Assembly (NCBI GenBank): GCA_019321725.1 | Contig: CM033110.1 | Span: forward strand, 3,713,278 to 3,777,277 | Direction: 5' to 3' | DNA: 64,000 nucleotides | Source of the DNA: Paulownia fortunei | Lineage: Eukaryota; Streptophyta; Magnoliopsida; Lamiales; Paulowniaceae | In this document: positions 22,788 to 33,745 of the stretch, one piece after another | Position numbering within the stretch: position 1 is the first letter of the stretch | How the letters are laid out: each line of letters begins with the position of its first letter | The notes under the pieces: model-generated | Told to the model about the DNA's origin: nothing | Seen by the model: the letters and a program-made list of their open reading frames with translations, nothing else | Database searches by the model: none | Program-made: the position numbers and the translations under genes

Positions 22788-25740
22788 TGTTGGGTTCATT
22801 ATAATCGCAGGAGTATATATTGCGGAAATTAAAATTTTATCAAACATAAATTTAACCTCTCGATTCGAAAATAATTTTAACGATCGCGCTTATTCAAGTG
22901 AATATATAAAGAAATATTAAATTCTGATTATACCTTCCGTACATTCCGATTGTTGTAGAGAATAAAGTAATCAATTGCTTATCCTGAACTATCAGAACTC
23001 GTAGGGATCCAACTGTCTCCCCTCTATTAGGTCCACAATATGGAAGAACAATATCACTCAAAAGGATTCACTAGTATCCTTTTAATTGTTTACTTATCTA
23101 GAATCAGAGTAAATTTTCAAGAATAATAAAGATTGATTCTTTAAGTTCTTGAAACAATAATATGAAAATAATAATAAGAAATTGATTTTCTTTTTCTTTC
23201 TTTTCTTTTCTTGGAGAGTAAAATAGAAAACTACAAAAAAATAATTTTTGCTCAAATTTTTTGAATTAATTATGTAATTTTCATCCCTCATATATATAAG
23301 GCTGAAAATTTTAATCAATTTCCAACTCTTGAAAGTTTTTTAATTTTGAACTATTTCAAAACCTTATCTTGGAATGATTCTAAATATTCCAAAAATTCTT
23401 CTATTTTCTCTTTTCTATTGTATGTGGACTAATTTGATACTATATTAATCATCAAAATTGTCTACATACGTTGTTGATATTAATTTGAACCTTTTAAATA
23501 ATATCAAGATAAATATATATCATATATATATATATACTATAATTATATTTATATATAAATTAAATTTTAGTGGCCGATTTTATCCCATAAAATCGATCAC
23601 TATATTTATTTATCTATAAGTATATTAATTAAATAAATTATATTTATTTAATTTATTCTCTTCATATTTTAGTGGGCTTCTTAAGTGATCCATATTAATT
23701 TTAGGCTTGGACTTAGAAATTCTCAAATCAATTCAATTAATTTAATCCCAATTTAATCAATCTAATTGATTAATTTAATTTACTCCAATTGGACTTCCTA
23801 ATCAAATTAGGTCCAATTAAATAATTCAATTACTTAATTGAATAATTTAATTTAACAATTAAATTAAATAGAACCTTTAATTAATTAATTAATCAGTATT
23901 AATTAATTAATCCAATGATTAAATAAAATTTAAAATTAGAAATGTTATTTTTCATAAAGATGTGTGACCCTTTTAGGTTTATTACTAAACTAGTAGTGGA
24001 CTTACAACATTTGCAACTTATGAATAACTATTATTTCAATTCATTAATTATGTAATTTTCATCCCTCATATATATAAGGCTGAAAATTTTAATCAATTTC
24101 CAACTCTTGGAAAGTTTTTCAATTTTGAACTATTTCAAAACCTTATTTTGGAATGATTCCAAATATTCCAAAAATTCTTCTATTTTCTCTTTCCTATTGT
24201 ATGTGGACTAATTTGATACTATATTAATCATCAATATTGTCTACATACGTTGTTGATATTAATTTGAACTTTTTAAATAATATCAAGATAAATATATATC
24301 ATATATATATAGTATAATTATATTTATATATAAATTAAATTTTAGTGGCCGATTTTATCCCATAAAATCGATCACTATATTTATTTATCTATAAGTATAT
24401 TAATTAAATAAATTATATTTATTTAATAATAGTTTATTTAACTTATTATCTTCATATTTTAGTGGGCTTCTTAAGTGATCCATATTAATTTTGGGTTTGG
24501 ACTTAGAAATTCTCAAATCAATTCAATTGATTCAATTCCAATTTAATCAATTCAATTGATTAATTTAATTTACTCCAATTGAAATTTCTAATTAAATTAG
24601 GTCCAATTAAATAATTCAATTACTTAATTGAATAATTTAATTTAACAATTAAATTAAATAGAACCCTTAATTAATTAATTAATCAGTATTAATTAATTAA
24701 TCCAACGATTGGATAAAATTTAAAATTAAAAATGTTACTTTTTATAAAGATGTGTGACCCTGTTAGGTTCATTACTAAACTAGTAGTGTACTTACAATAT
24801 TTGCAACAAATGAATAACTATTATTTTAATTAATTAATCCACTTGGAATCAACTCCTTAATTCCAAAAACTTCACTATTCATAAAAATACCTAACAAGTA
24901 ATCATGACAAACTAGTTTTAGGTGAAATAACGAGTAAACCTATTTCAGTTGCGAGTACCATACACGTATGATCCTTTCGACACCTAATCTTTCGATTGAA
25001 TCTAAGGCATGAATTCTAAGTCGAAACATTAAATGATTCAATAAGTGTGATCCAATTTCAAGTTCCAATGATTCATGATGAATAACAATTTATCCTACTT
25101 TGACCAAGGTATTTGAATCACGAACTATGAAAATATAGGAGATTCATTTGTTTAAAAAAAAGTGTTGAATTCTATATTAGTGACTGCCAAATCTCCATGC
25201 ACACCAGTGCAACACTCAACATACCCCATTTATGATTGTCAAGCAATCAAAAGATATATCAAAGTACTGTAGGATGCACACAAGACTAATATCATGCCTC
25301 AAGTTTGAGGACTAGTCGTGTACTATCGCAAAACAAAAATTCTTGTTTCGACAGACAAAGCCTCCAATTAAGAATTTCTTGCGGGCCATGTTCGGTGCAC
25401 TTGTTCCTTAACAAGTACCCTTATACATACACTTGCGTCTCTACGCTAATGCCAAAAGAATGTGACATTCTTGTCTCACGAGCATGCATCATATGTGCGA
25501 GTCTTACTGAGTTATTTAATATCCCATCTCAAAAAGCTCTCGACTCGAAACTTATTTAAAACCAAAGTTTTAGAGGCATGTTCCATGATCGCCTTCATAT
25601 GCGCGACCATACCTCATTGCTAAATTTAGTTTAAAATTTTTATCTAATATATAAAAATAAAAAATAAAAAATATAAAATAAATATTATATTTACAGAAAA
25701 TAAAAAATATAATACATCAATTTAATTGGAGCGGTGGACC
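22788..25740 (-). repeat. Copia 5' LTR with a roughly 0.8 kb tandem duplication
   Basis: It runs from TGTTGGGTTCA (22788) to about 25740. Two copies of one block, 23269-24048 and 24049-24835, sit head to tail, both starting TTATGTAATTTTCATCCCTC. Without the duplication the LTR would be about 2.1 kb, long for copia. The outer end differs from the left LTR (a GGACCAGGTCCACC palindrome), so that boundary is approximate. Confidence 0.65.
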
Positions 25741-26176
25741 AGGTCCACCAGCTTGTTCTCAAATTTGTGATAAATGTCCTTTCAGGGCACCAACAATAAC
25801 ACATGTACCTATATATAGTTGAATTTGATTGTTAACGAATTGGATAGTTGCAGACAATCTACCTTATGTACTAACCTTGCATATTACCATCACAATATAA
25901 AACAACTAATAAATATGGTTGGCTACAAAGAATTTAAAAATATGAAGGACATGCTCAAATTTCACAAGCACACAAATCTTCTTATTCTTTTTTTTTTTCT
26001 AATTTTTCTGTATGTTTGTTCCAATTTTTTAGTTATCAATTACACTTCATAAATATTTTTATTTATTTTTTAATATTTAACAACTCAAAAACACCTTATA
26101 TTTTAGTAAATGTGCAAATTTTCAACTGGACTAGAAAACTTTATATCAATCACTTACATATTATTTAATTAGAATT

Positions 26177-26421
26177 AGGGTGAATTATAAAAACTAACCT
26201 TGATGTTTAATTTAATTATAAAAAATTTAATTATATTTTAAAATTATAAATATTCTCTTGATATTTATTTCTATTTTATAAATTGCACTTATTAAAGAGA
26301 GTATTTGTAAAATAAAAATAAAATTTAAATAGATATTTATAATACATGAAGAGAATATTTGTGATTTTGAAAAATAACTCAGTTTTTTTATAATTAAATC
26401 AAATTTTAATAATAGTTTTTG
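26177..26421. mobile_element. MITE with long imperfect terminal inverted repeats
   Basis: The left part AATTATAAAAACTAACCTTG, then TTTAATTATAAAAA, is mirrored at the right end, so much of the element can fold on itself. It is flanked by identical TAATTAGAATT on both sides (26166-26176 and 26422-26432), and copy 1 has a single such site. A 9-11 base target duplication suggests a Mutator-like origin. Confidence 0.65.
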
Positions 26422-26658
26422 TAATTAGAATTATGAACTATATTAAATGAGAATGTGATAATATATAAAACATAATATCGGTATCACTATTTATAATCAA
26501 TAATCTTATCCAAATAAGAAGTACAGAATTATTCTTTTTTTCCTTGAAAAGAAATCGACCACTTTGAAAGTGTTTTTGTTATCTTTCTTTATCCATCTAT
26601 TATGATGAAATATCAAGGGTTTGTGGTGCAAAGCATGAAAACGTGACTGATGGCACCA

Positions 26659-26750
26659 ATTATTTTGGGCCGTGTGGGCCCTTAGCCCAACAAGGACAAA
26701 TCATTGTTAATGGTCCCTGGACACGTGCAAGAAAATGTCACGTGTTGTAC
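26659..26750. promoter_or_regulatory. Conserved GGGCC plus twin G-box module, copy 2
   Basis: TTTTGGGCCGTGT, AGCCCAACAAGGACAA and CACGTG at 26722-26727 and 26739-26744 are in the same order and nearly the same spacing as 13639-13730. The second G-box is again followed by TTG. No gene is visible downstream on either strand within several kb. Confidence 0.45.
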
Positions 26751-27355
26751 GTTACTTTATTTTTAATAATATCATAAATAAGCTTTAATTTTTCAAATGA
26801 TTTGTTTTTTTTTTTAAAATTATTTTTTAATTTAAAACAATGATGAGATTAATTCTAACTAATTCTCAATCGCCATATTTAAGATGGAGCGGGGTGGGAG
26901 GATTGTTAGGGCAGTCGTCTTCCCCAATTCCGTATAATTTTAAATTTAATTATATAAAATATAAAATTTATAATAAATTTCACATATGAATTTATTAAAT
27001 TTTGAATTTTTGCCATTGTATAAATGATAATTTTTTCTTCATATAGTTGAAAATATATTTTTGCTATTATTCTTGATAAAATTTTCAATCTCGCCTCTCA
27101 AATCTATAATTTTTAGTTCCGTCCCAACTATATTTAAGAACAATAATAAGAAATTATATAAAAAAATTATTTTTCAATCCTCATTTAGAATTCCATTACA
27201 AATCAAAATGGAAGCTATTATTTAGAGTATGAGAAAGTATATTTATTAAATACCTTTCACATAATTTAGATATTGCTAATAACATATCATGGGAATAAAA
27301 TTATTGACTTTTTTTTTAGGTCCTAACCCTTTTATTTAGAGTAGTAGTATATTGA

Positions 27356-27751
27356 GTTCTAGTTTGTAAAAGCTTGATTATTACCCAAATAACTTGGTGT
27401 TTAAGGTCTTAGTTTGACATTTTGTGCTTTCAACTTGCCAAATTGGGAATGGTGCTTGATGTTGGGTAATATTACATGTTATTTTTCATTTAAGGCTGGA
27501 GAGAAACACTAAACAAATCTAGACTAAGCCACCAACCAAATGAAAGGTAAGTAAAGATACATTTGCAATTGTAATGCATGAACATAGTACATTTTGAAGT
27601 ATTTATACGTAATGTGTTAATGATATTTAAATTGATTGGATGACAAGTATATTATGTACCTTAAGAGGCTCATGATTCTTGAAACATGTTGAGAGTAAGA
27701 TGACTTGCATTTCATATTGAATACCCTAAGAATGCATGTGCATGTATGGCA
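27356..27751 (+). mobile_element. LTR-related insertion with target duplication
   Basis: 396 bases flanked by TATTGA on both sides (27350-27355 and 27752-27757). The other duplicate shows one uninterrupted ATTGAATTATTTG at the site. The first 240 bases resemble the middle of the gypsy LTRs (41347-41580 and 48840-49070), sharing AAATTGGGAATGGTGCTTGA and CTAAGCCACCAACCAA; the rest does not match them. It is probably a solo LTR or fragment of a related family. Confidence 0.6.
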
Positions 27752-28165
27752 TATTGAATTATTTGCAGTAGATATACAAAATAATTATGCTACCTTAGAG
27801 GTGGTTTGAACAGCGTATCATTACTTTTTCTTTATTTAAGTCTCTATTTTTTAAAATTATTGATCGAATAATTGATCACGTTATATCTTTATGTTATCTT
27901 TTGGACTTAAAATTCAAATAAGTAAAAGATTTTGGACTTGAAAAAGATAGAAAAGGTGAAAGATTTTGAACTTAAAATTCAGTTTCAACAAGGCTTTATT
28001 TGTTTGAAATTAATAAAGTGTACTCTCTCCGTCTGAATTATGTATCCAATTTAATTGAACATAAAATTTTAAGTTGGGAAAAGTAAAAATTTTAAATATG
28101 TTTACAGAATTGCGCTCAAAAGTAATGATGTAAGTTATTAATGTTATATCAATACTATAAGTGGA

Positions 28166-29889
28166 AGAGTACGAATAAGAAAAGAATTTTCAATTTAAGA
28201 AATATAATCTTTTTGTCATAAAAATAAAATGATAATCATAAATTTGGGACGGAAGAAATATTTGAGACGGGAGAGTATGAACATGAAAAGAATTTTTATT
28301 TTAATAAATAAAATTTTATTGCAAAATATCTTAAAATAGAAACAAAAAATGAGAAAAGAATTAAGTATTTTAATGCACTCAATGCAATAAATTTCTTATT
28401 TTAACAGTGGAGGTTTATAGTACCATGACTAAATTAGCAATACATATAGTTTTTATGTTTCTACTGATTTTTCTAACACACAAAACATGAGAATTACTAA
28501 ATTAAAAAAGTAAAAAGGACGATGCTTACAAGAAACAACAAAATAAAATAAACTTTACATGACACACTCTTCTTTATGGAGCAAAAACAAAACAAAACAA
28601 AATAAAATAAAACAATTATGATGTTGTTACTTGTTAGGCTGTTGAGGAGGAAGATTCATTATTAAATTTTGTCTGAGAGCATAACAACTTCTTCTGCCTC
28701 CTAACTCCTTAGCCGTTACTCTTGTTGCATTGGTTGGTGGCTGGATTTATTGCATCTTCCTGCCCATGCAGACAGGGGAATTATGGATTCTTTATTTTAG
28801 TCCCAAAATAATTTTTTATTTTTTCAATTGAAAATTTACTCTTAAAATATTTATTATGTGATACCATTAATTATTTATGTAAAAGATAATAAAATAATAT
28901 AACAAAATATTTAGGCTTTGTTTGAAGTTATTTCGATTTTAATTTTAATGTTTCGGCGAAAAATGAAAATATATGAAGAATTGTGAGATATATTTGGTTT
29001 TAATTCTGAGAGAGACAATTATAACTCTAGATATCATATCTTGTTAAATTTTGTCTGATTAGTAGTGTTATATCATCATTTTATATTATTATGTATTGTT
29101 TTTAAATTAATATAATAACTTGATGATGTAAATATACATTATTTATGGATAGATGTTTTGAATATGTATAAATGTATATATCATAATGATTAAGATTTTT
29201 ATTTGTCGAAAATACTAAAGCTTGCTGAAAATGAAACCGGACTGAAACCAACCAAAGCTTCAACAACTTTTCAAATTTCATTCAAAACTCTATATTTAGT
29301 CAAATGGAAGCCATAATATTGGTACAAAAGTAGCACTAAACATGGTAATGAACAGTAGAATTGACAGTGGAACAAGGAGATTGCTCTGGCATTATCAACA
29401 ATCAACAGAATAATAAATCACCTTGGAGGGTTCTTCTGGTTAAGCTGATGGAAACATTCAACAAGAAGAAGAAAACAAGTAGAAGCTGCATATCTGTATA
29501 TACAAACAATATCATCTGAAATTAAGTGGTAGGGCATGAAGAAAATTGAACTGAAGTTAAACTCCAAAAACGAACAAGTTGAGTCTGGGAGGAAGAATCA
29601 ACAATAGAATACAGATATTTCAACATAATTAATGCACAACAATTCAGACAACGATTGTCTTATTAGCTTTCATGATGGAATACACAATATAATGTCACAT
29701 ATATTGATCATAACCTTAATGTACCACGAAATTTGGCATATAGGATAGCAACAAGATCGCTTATGCCGGCCTCTCATTATTTTGAACTAGTAGATGGAAC
29801 TACGAAAAAAGGTCAAGCACTCTTGGAACCACTAAGTTGAACAAAGACAAACAACGAGTCCCACAAACATGCGAATCGGCTATTCCAGT
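28166..29889. other. Intergenic DNA downstream of the alcohol dehydrogenase gene
   Basis: Apart from the MITE-like copy B at 28913-29260 no element is assigned. A short coding-like minus-strand stretch at 28627-28745 is noted under findings. The part next to 29890 contains the 3' end of the dehydrogenase transcript. Confidence 0.45.
28913..29260. mobile_element. MITE-like element, copy B
   Basis: The left end AGGCTTTGTTTGAAGTT and the right end (reversed) AAGCTTTGGTTGGTTTC are imperfect inverted repeats. Ends and internal word order match copy A at 4133-4520, including TTTTTAAATTAAT and a run of TATAAATATA-like words. No coding capacity. Confidence 0.45.
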
Positions 29890-29895
29890 TTTATT
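29890..29895 (-). terminator. AATAAA polyadenylation signal of the dehydrogenase gene
   Basis: A perfect AATAAA on the minus strand lies about 62 bases after the stop codon of the alcohol dehydrogenase gene, a plausible distance for a plant near-upstream element. Confidence 0.5.
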
Positions 29896-29956
29896 GACAG
29901 TGTATTCTCTCTTGAAGTAGCCGAGTAGCCGACGCTGTGAGACCAAGACAACAGTC

Positions 29957-32280
29957 TTACTCAGGTTTCAATGATTTCGCAACGTCGATAACGAATCGGT
30001 ACTTCACATCAGATTTCAGAAGACGTTCCATTGCCGTGTTCACGTAATCTATTGGGATAACCTCCACATCCGGTAGTATGTTGTTCTTTGCTGCAAAATC
30101 AATCATCTCTTGTGTCTCTTTCAATCCTCCAATTGCACTGCCGGATATGGACTTCCTCCCTGTTATTCAATTATGTTATAATTGAATTTTTATACAAGGC
30201 TCCACAGAATTAAAACAAGATAAAGAGAATGGAGGGCATACTAACCTACAATCAGGGGAAAAACAGGAAGATCCAGGGGCTTTTCTGGAGCACCAACCAA
30301 GATAAGCTTCCCATGAGGCTTTAACAGACTTAATAACGGCATAAGGGGATGAGTTGCAGAGACAGTATCAATGATACCATCCAATGTGCCTGCCGCAGCC
30401 TAGCAAACAACAGAAGAAAAATTAAAGTTGATTGCAATTTTACCTAAGTAGAAGAATTCAGGCCCACAAAAATCCCATGTAATTACCTGCATCTGCTCTG
30501 GATCACGGCTAACCAAAAATTCATCTGCACCAAGATGTTCAATTGCTTCCTTCTTCTTACTAATAGATGTACTGATAACTGTCACCTTAGTCCCAAAAGC
30601 CTTGGCAAACTTCACAGCTACATGACCAAGCCCACCAAGACCGACAACACCAACATTCAATCCTGGCTTGTCAAGTCCAAAGTACTTCAATGGGCTGTAA
30701 GTTGTAATACCAGCACATAGGAGAGGAGCACCAACATCAAGGGGCAAGTTCTCAGGCCAACGAATAACAAAATGCTCATCAGCAACCATGATATCAGAGT
30801 AACCTCCATAAGTAATGGCCCCGTCAATATAAGGGACACTGTAGGTGAGTATTTGTTTGGGGCAGTAATTTTCAAGATCATTAGTACACTGGTCACATTG
30901 GCGACATGATCCGACCAAGCAACCAACACCAACTTTGTCCCCAACCTTGAATTTATCCACCTTGCTACCGACCTCAGTTACCACACCCACAATTTCATGC
31001 CTGCATCAAATTATCCATTTGAGTATATGCATCAGGTCCTTCTCTTCTATGAAAGATAAACTTCTTTATGAAATATTTTCATGACAGTCCATCTACGTGA
31101 ACAAAGCTGACATTACAGACTGTATACAATCCATAAAATTCGTAACAGGGTAAATCAAAAACTGGTCATACCTAAAGCAAAGAAAATTTTCTCATTCTAG
31201 TTTTCATTAAGATGACAAAAAGAGTTTAGATGCAACAATAAATTGTTATATCAATTTACGAAAGCACATAATAATCAGTTAGCTTCATCATCAGAACAAA
31301 TATGTTATTTCCAAAAAATTAAATTAAAAACCAACTAAAGGGTGTAATCATTTTTCCAAAGATAATTCTTAGCCAAGGAAATCAAATATACAGAGGAATC
31401 AAAAGAACCTTCAAAGAAACACGAAATTGTGTAATAAGTATGCCCCAATATAATTTTTAAACTATATCATTTGAATTAGTACATCTTAACTATTATGATA
31501 TCACAGAATTAGCACACAATTGATTAAACTACCACAGTTCAGCATATCTTCGAGACGACATCAATGGCCACTACCTCTAATGGCTTTCCTAAAACCCACG
31601 AACTCTCCAGTAGATCCAAGCATAAAGCTCAAAAACATCGTCAGATATTCATTAAAAAAAAGTTTAGCCTTTATCTCATCTCAACTCCTTTAATATTAAG
31701 ATGTGGATCAGGCATATTAATACATTACCCAAAAAGTAATCAGGAAGCCAAAACTTTTAATAAGTACAATAAATAATAATAATAAATAAAAAACAACTTC
31801 TTGGATGCACTTGAAATGCAGAAGAAAACATGCATATTGCAACTGTTACACATTGAGAATGAATCATACCCAGGTACAATAGGATACTGAGTGAACCCCC
31901 ACTCATTCTTGACCATGTGCAGATCTGAATGACAAATACCACAGTACAAAACTTTGAACTGCACATCATGATCACCAGTAGCCCTGCACCATCCCACCAA
32001 AAAAAACCTCAGAAACAATCAAGAATACCAAACCAGCCAAATGCACACATCTTAAACAGATTTTTTTTTAAAAAAAAAGGACATAAGAAAACCCAAAAGT
32101 GCAAAACTTTCAGTTCCCCGTTAAAAATCTTGAAAAAAAAAAAAATGGTTTCATCAAATGAGTGATATATCAGATGGTATACCTCCTAGAAAACTTGAAT
32201 GGAGAAAAAACCCCAGAAGTGTCTCTGGCAGCCCATCCAAAAGCCTTCACTGGGTGCTCTGTTTCTGGAGTTTTCGCCAT
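29957..32280 (-). CDS. Cinnamyl alcohol dehydrogenase-family NADP-dependent alcohol dehydrogenase
   Basis: Five exons on the minus strand join to a 360-residue protein: 32183-32280, 31870-31983, 30487-31000, 30246-30399 and 29957-30159. All junctions are GT-AG and the phases agree. The protein is a zinc medium-chain dehydrogenase, probably cytosolic, that interconverts alcohols and aldehydes using NADP(H). Visible motifs are the catalytic-zinc CGICHSDLH and GHEIVG, the structural-zinc cysteines in [17 protein letters not shown] and the cofactor-binding GLGGLGH followed by STS, which favours NADPH. It starts [20 protein letters not shown] and ends [11 protein letters not shown]. This overall pattern is closer to the 'mannitol dehydrogenase' / 8-hydroxygeraniol dehydrogenase-like subgroup than to the main lignin CAD, from family knowledge only. 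No inactivating change was seen. The substrate cannot be told from sequence. Confidence 0.93.
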
Positions 32281-33714
32281 TTCTCACTGTGATTCTTTCG
32301 AGGGCCACAAGATTCCAAGCAAAAATTGTAATGGGTTCTTGGAGACAAACCGAGACAGGGTATTTAAAGCAAGAGTTGCCGCTTTCTTGGGCAGCGTCTG
32401 ATGTTATGCGTGAGGTAAGAATATAAAACTACGTGTCTAAGATATTTTTTTATCAAATTAATCATGATGTTATTCGTGAGGTCAGACCATAAAACGACAT
32501 GCATAAGATATTTTTTATTATCAAATTAATCACACACGGCAGATTACAGATTACAGATTACTTTACCCAGATTGTTGCAGATATAAAAGTTCATTTAATT
32601 GATTTGAATCCGATCAATTTATTTACTTATTATTTTTTAGAGAAAATATACTATAGACTTAAATTGTAGTGATAGTGTTCAAGTGTATTACATTCTACTA
32701 GCTAAAACTCTCGTAAAATATTAATATAGTACATGTATATATCAATAAAAAAATACTCTTATTTTTTATATAGATTTTGAACTTAATGAATAATGTTTTT
32801 TGTGTTTTTTTTAGATAAAATATTAAATACATGTATTATATCAATAATATTCTATCTTATCAAGTATTTATACATATTTGTTTAAAACCTAAAAATTATA
32901 TCAAAATTGTTTATAAGTTTTGATTGAATATCATACATTTAACAAATACAATTTTTCATAATTTAAAAAAGTATTAGTTATTATTAAATAATTATTTCAA
33001 TGTAGTGTCATAGTTATAATCTAGTGACACATGAAAATAATTTTGCATAATTAAAAATAAATGTAAACACGTGATGATATATGTTGTATTGACAAAAGAC
33101 AAATGACGAAAGATTATAGGTATACTTATCTGTAGGTAATAGCCTCCGACACACAGTTTAACTGGCGGAATAATTGATTTGAACAATAAGTTGAGAATCT
33201 GAGTTATAAAAAAAAAAAAAAAAAAGGTAATAGTGGGCTGCGGGAAAAAGCAACACTATGTGTTATTACTTTGTTTATACCATTCCACCTATTTATACTA
33301 TCCATATGTTATTGCTTTGTTGACACGTCTAAAAATCATGTTAAAATAAATTATATTTTTATTTTAAAATTATTTTTTTATATTTGTATTTTATTCATTT
33401 ATCTACCCATTTACATAACAAAAATCTATAATATATTTATATATATAATATACATTGGAGACTCTCTTTTCATATTTAACTAATTAGAAATATAGAGTGA
33501 CAGAGACACATACGGAAGGAAAAAAAAGATGAAGAAAAAGAGAAATAGACTTTGCATGGAAATCTTGTGGAAGAGAGTAGTTTGAAGACTCTAGAAAAAG
33601 TTTTTGGTAAGAAGAAAGAAAAAATCCAAAAAAAGAGTAATATGGAGGTTTGCTAAATGATGAGTCATCGAGCCTTCAAAATGTGAAAGGAAAATGTAAT
33701 ATTTTTTAATTATT

Positions 33715-33745
<31 letters not shown>

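Larger units (their letters stand above)
18157..25740 (-). mobile_element. Rearranged copia retrotransposon complex with long LTRs
   Basis: Minus-strand order from right to left: 5' LTR (22788-25740), primer-binding site, 5' leader, start of gag (to 21300), then an oppositely oriented LTR (19862-21299), the last part of RNase H (19675-19860), a polypurine tract and a truncated 3' LTR (18157-19660). Nearly all of gag-pol is missing. The LTRs share TGTTGGGTTCA at one end and GTCCAACGTCCC-like sequence at the other, with a core of AT-rich TTAATTAATTAA words. Two separate copia insertions or an inversion by recombination could explain it. Confidence 0.75.
25800..28165. repeat. Segmental duplication, copy 2
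   Basis: Same-orientation, diverged copy of 12500-15135. It carries a MITE (26177-26421) and a 396-base LTR-related insertion (27356-27751) that copy 1 lacks. It lacks the SINE and the 330-base TIR element of copy 1. No coding region is visible. Confidence 0.8.

Noticed and set aside
31564..32426. Several 70-80 codon frames across the dehydrogenase 5' region
   Set aside because: They overlap the opposite-strand exons 1 and 2 and introns of the alcohol dehydrogenase gene.
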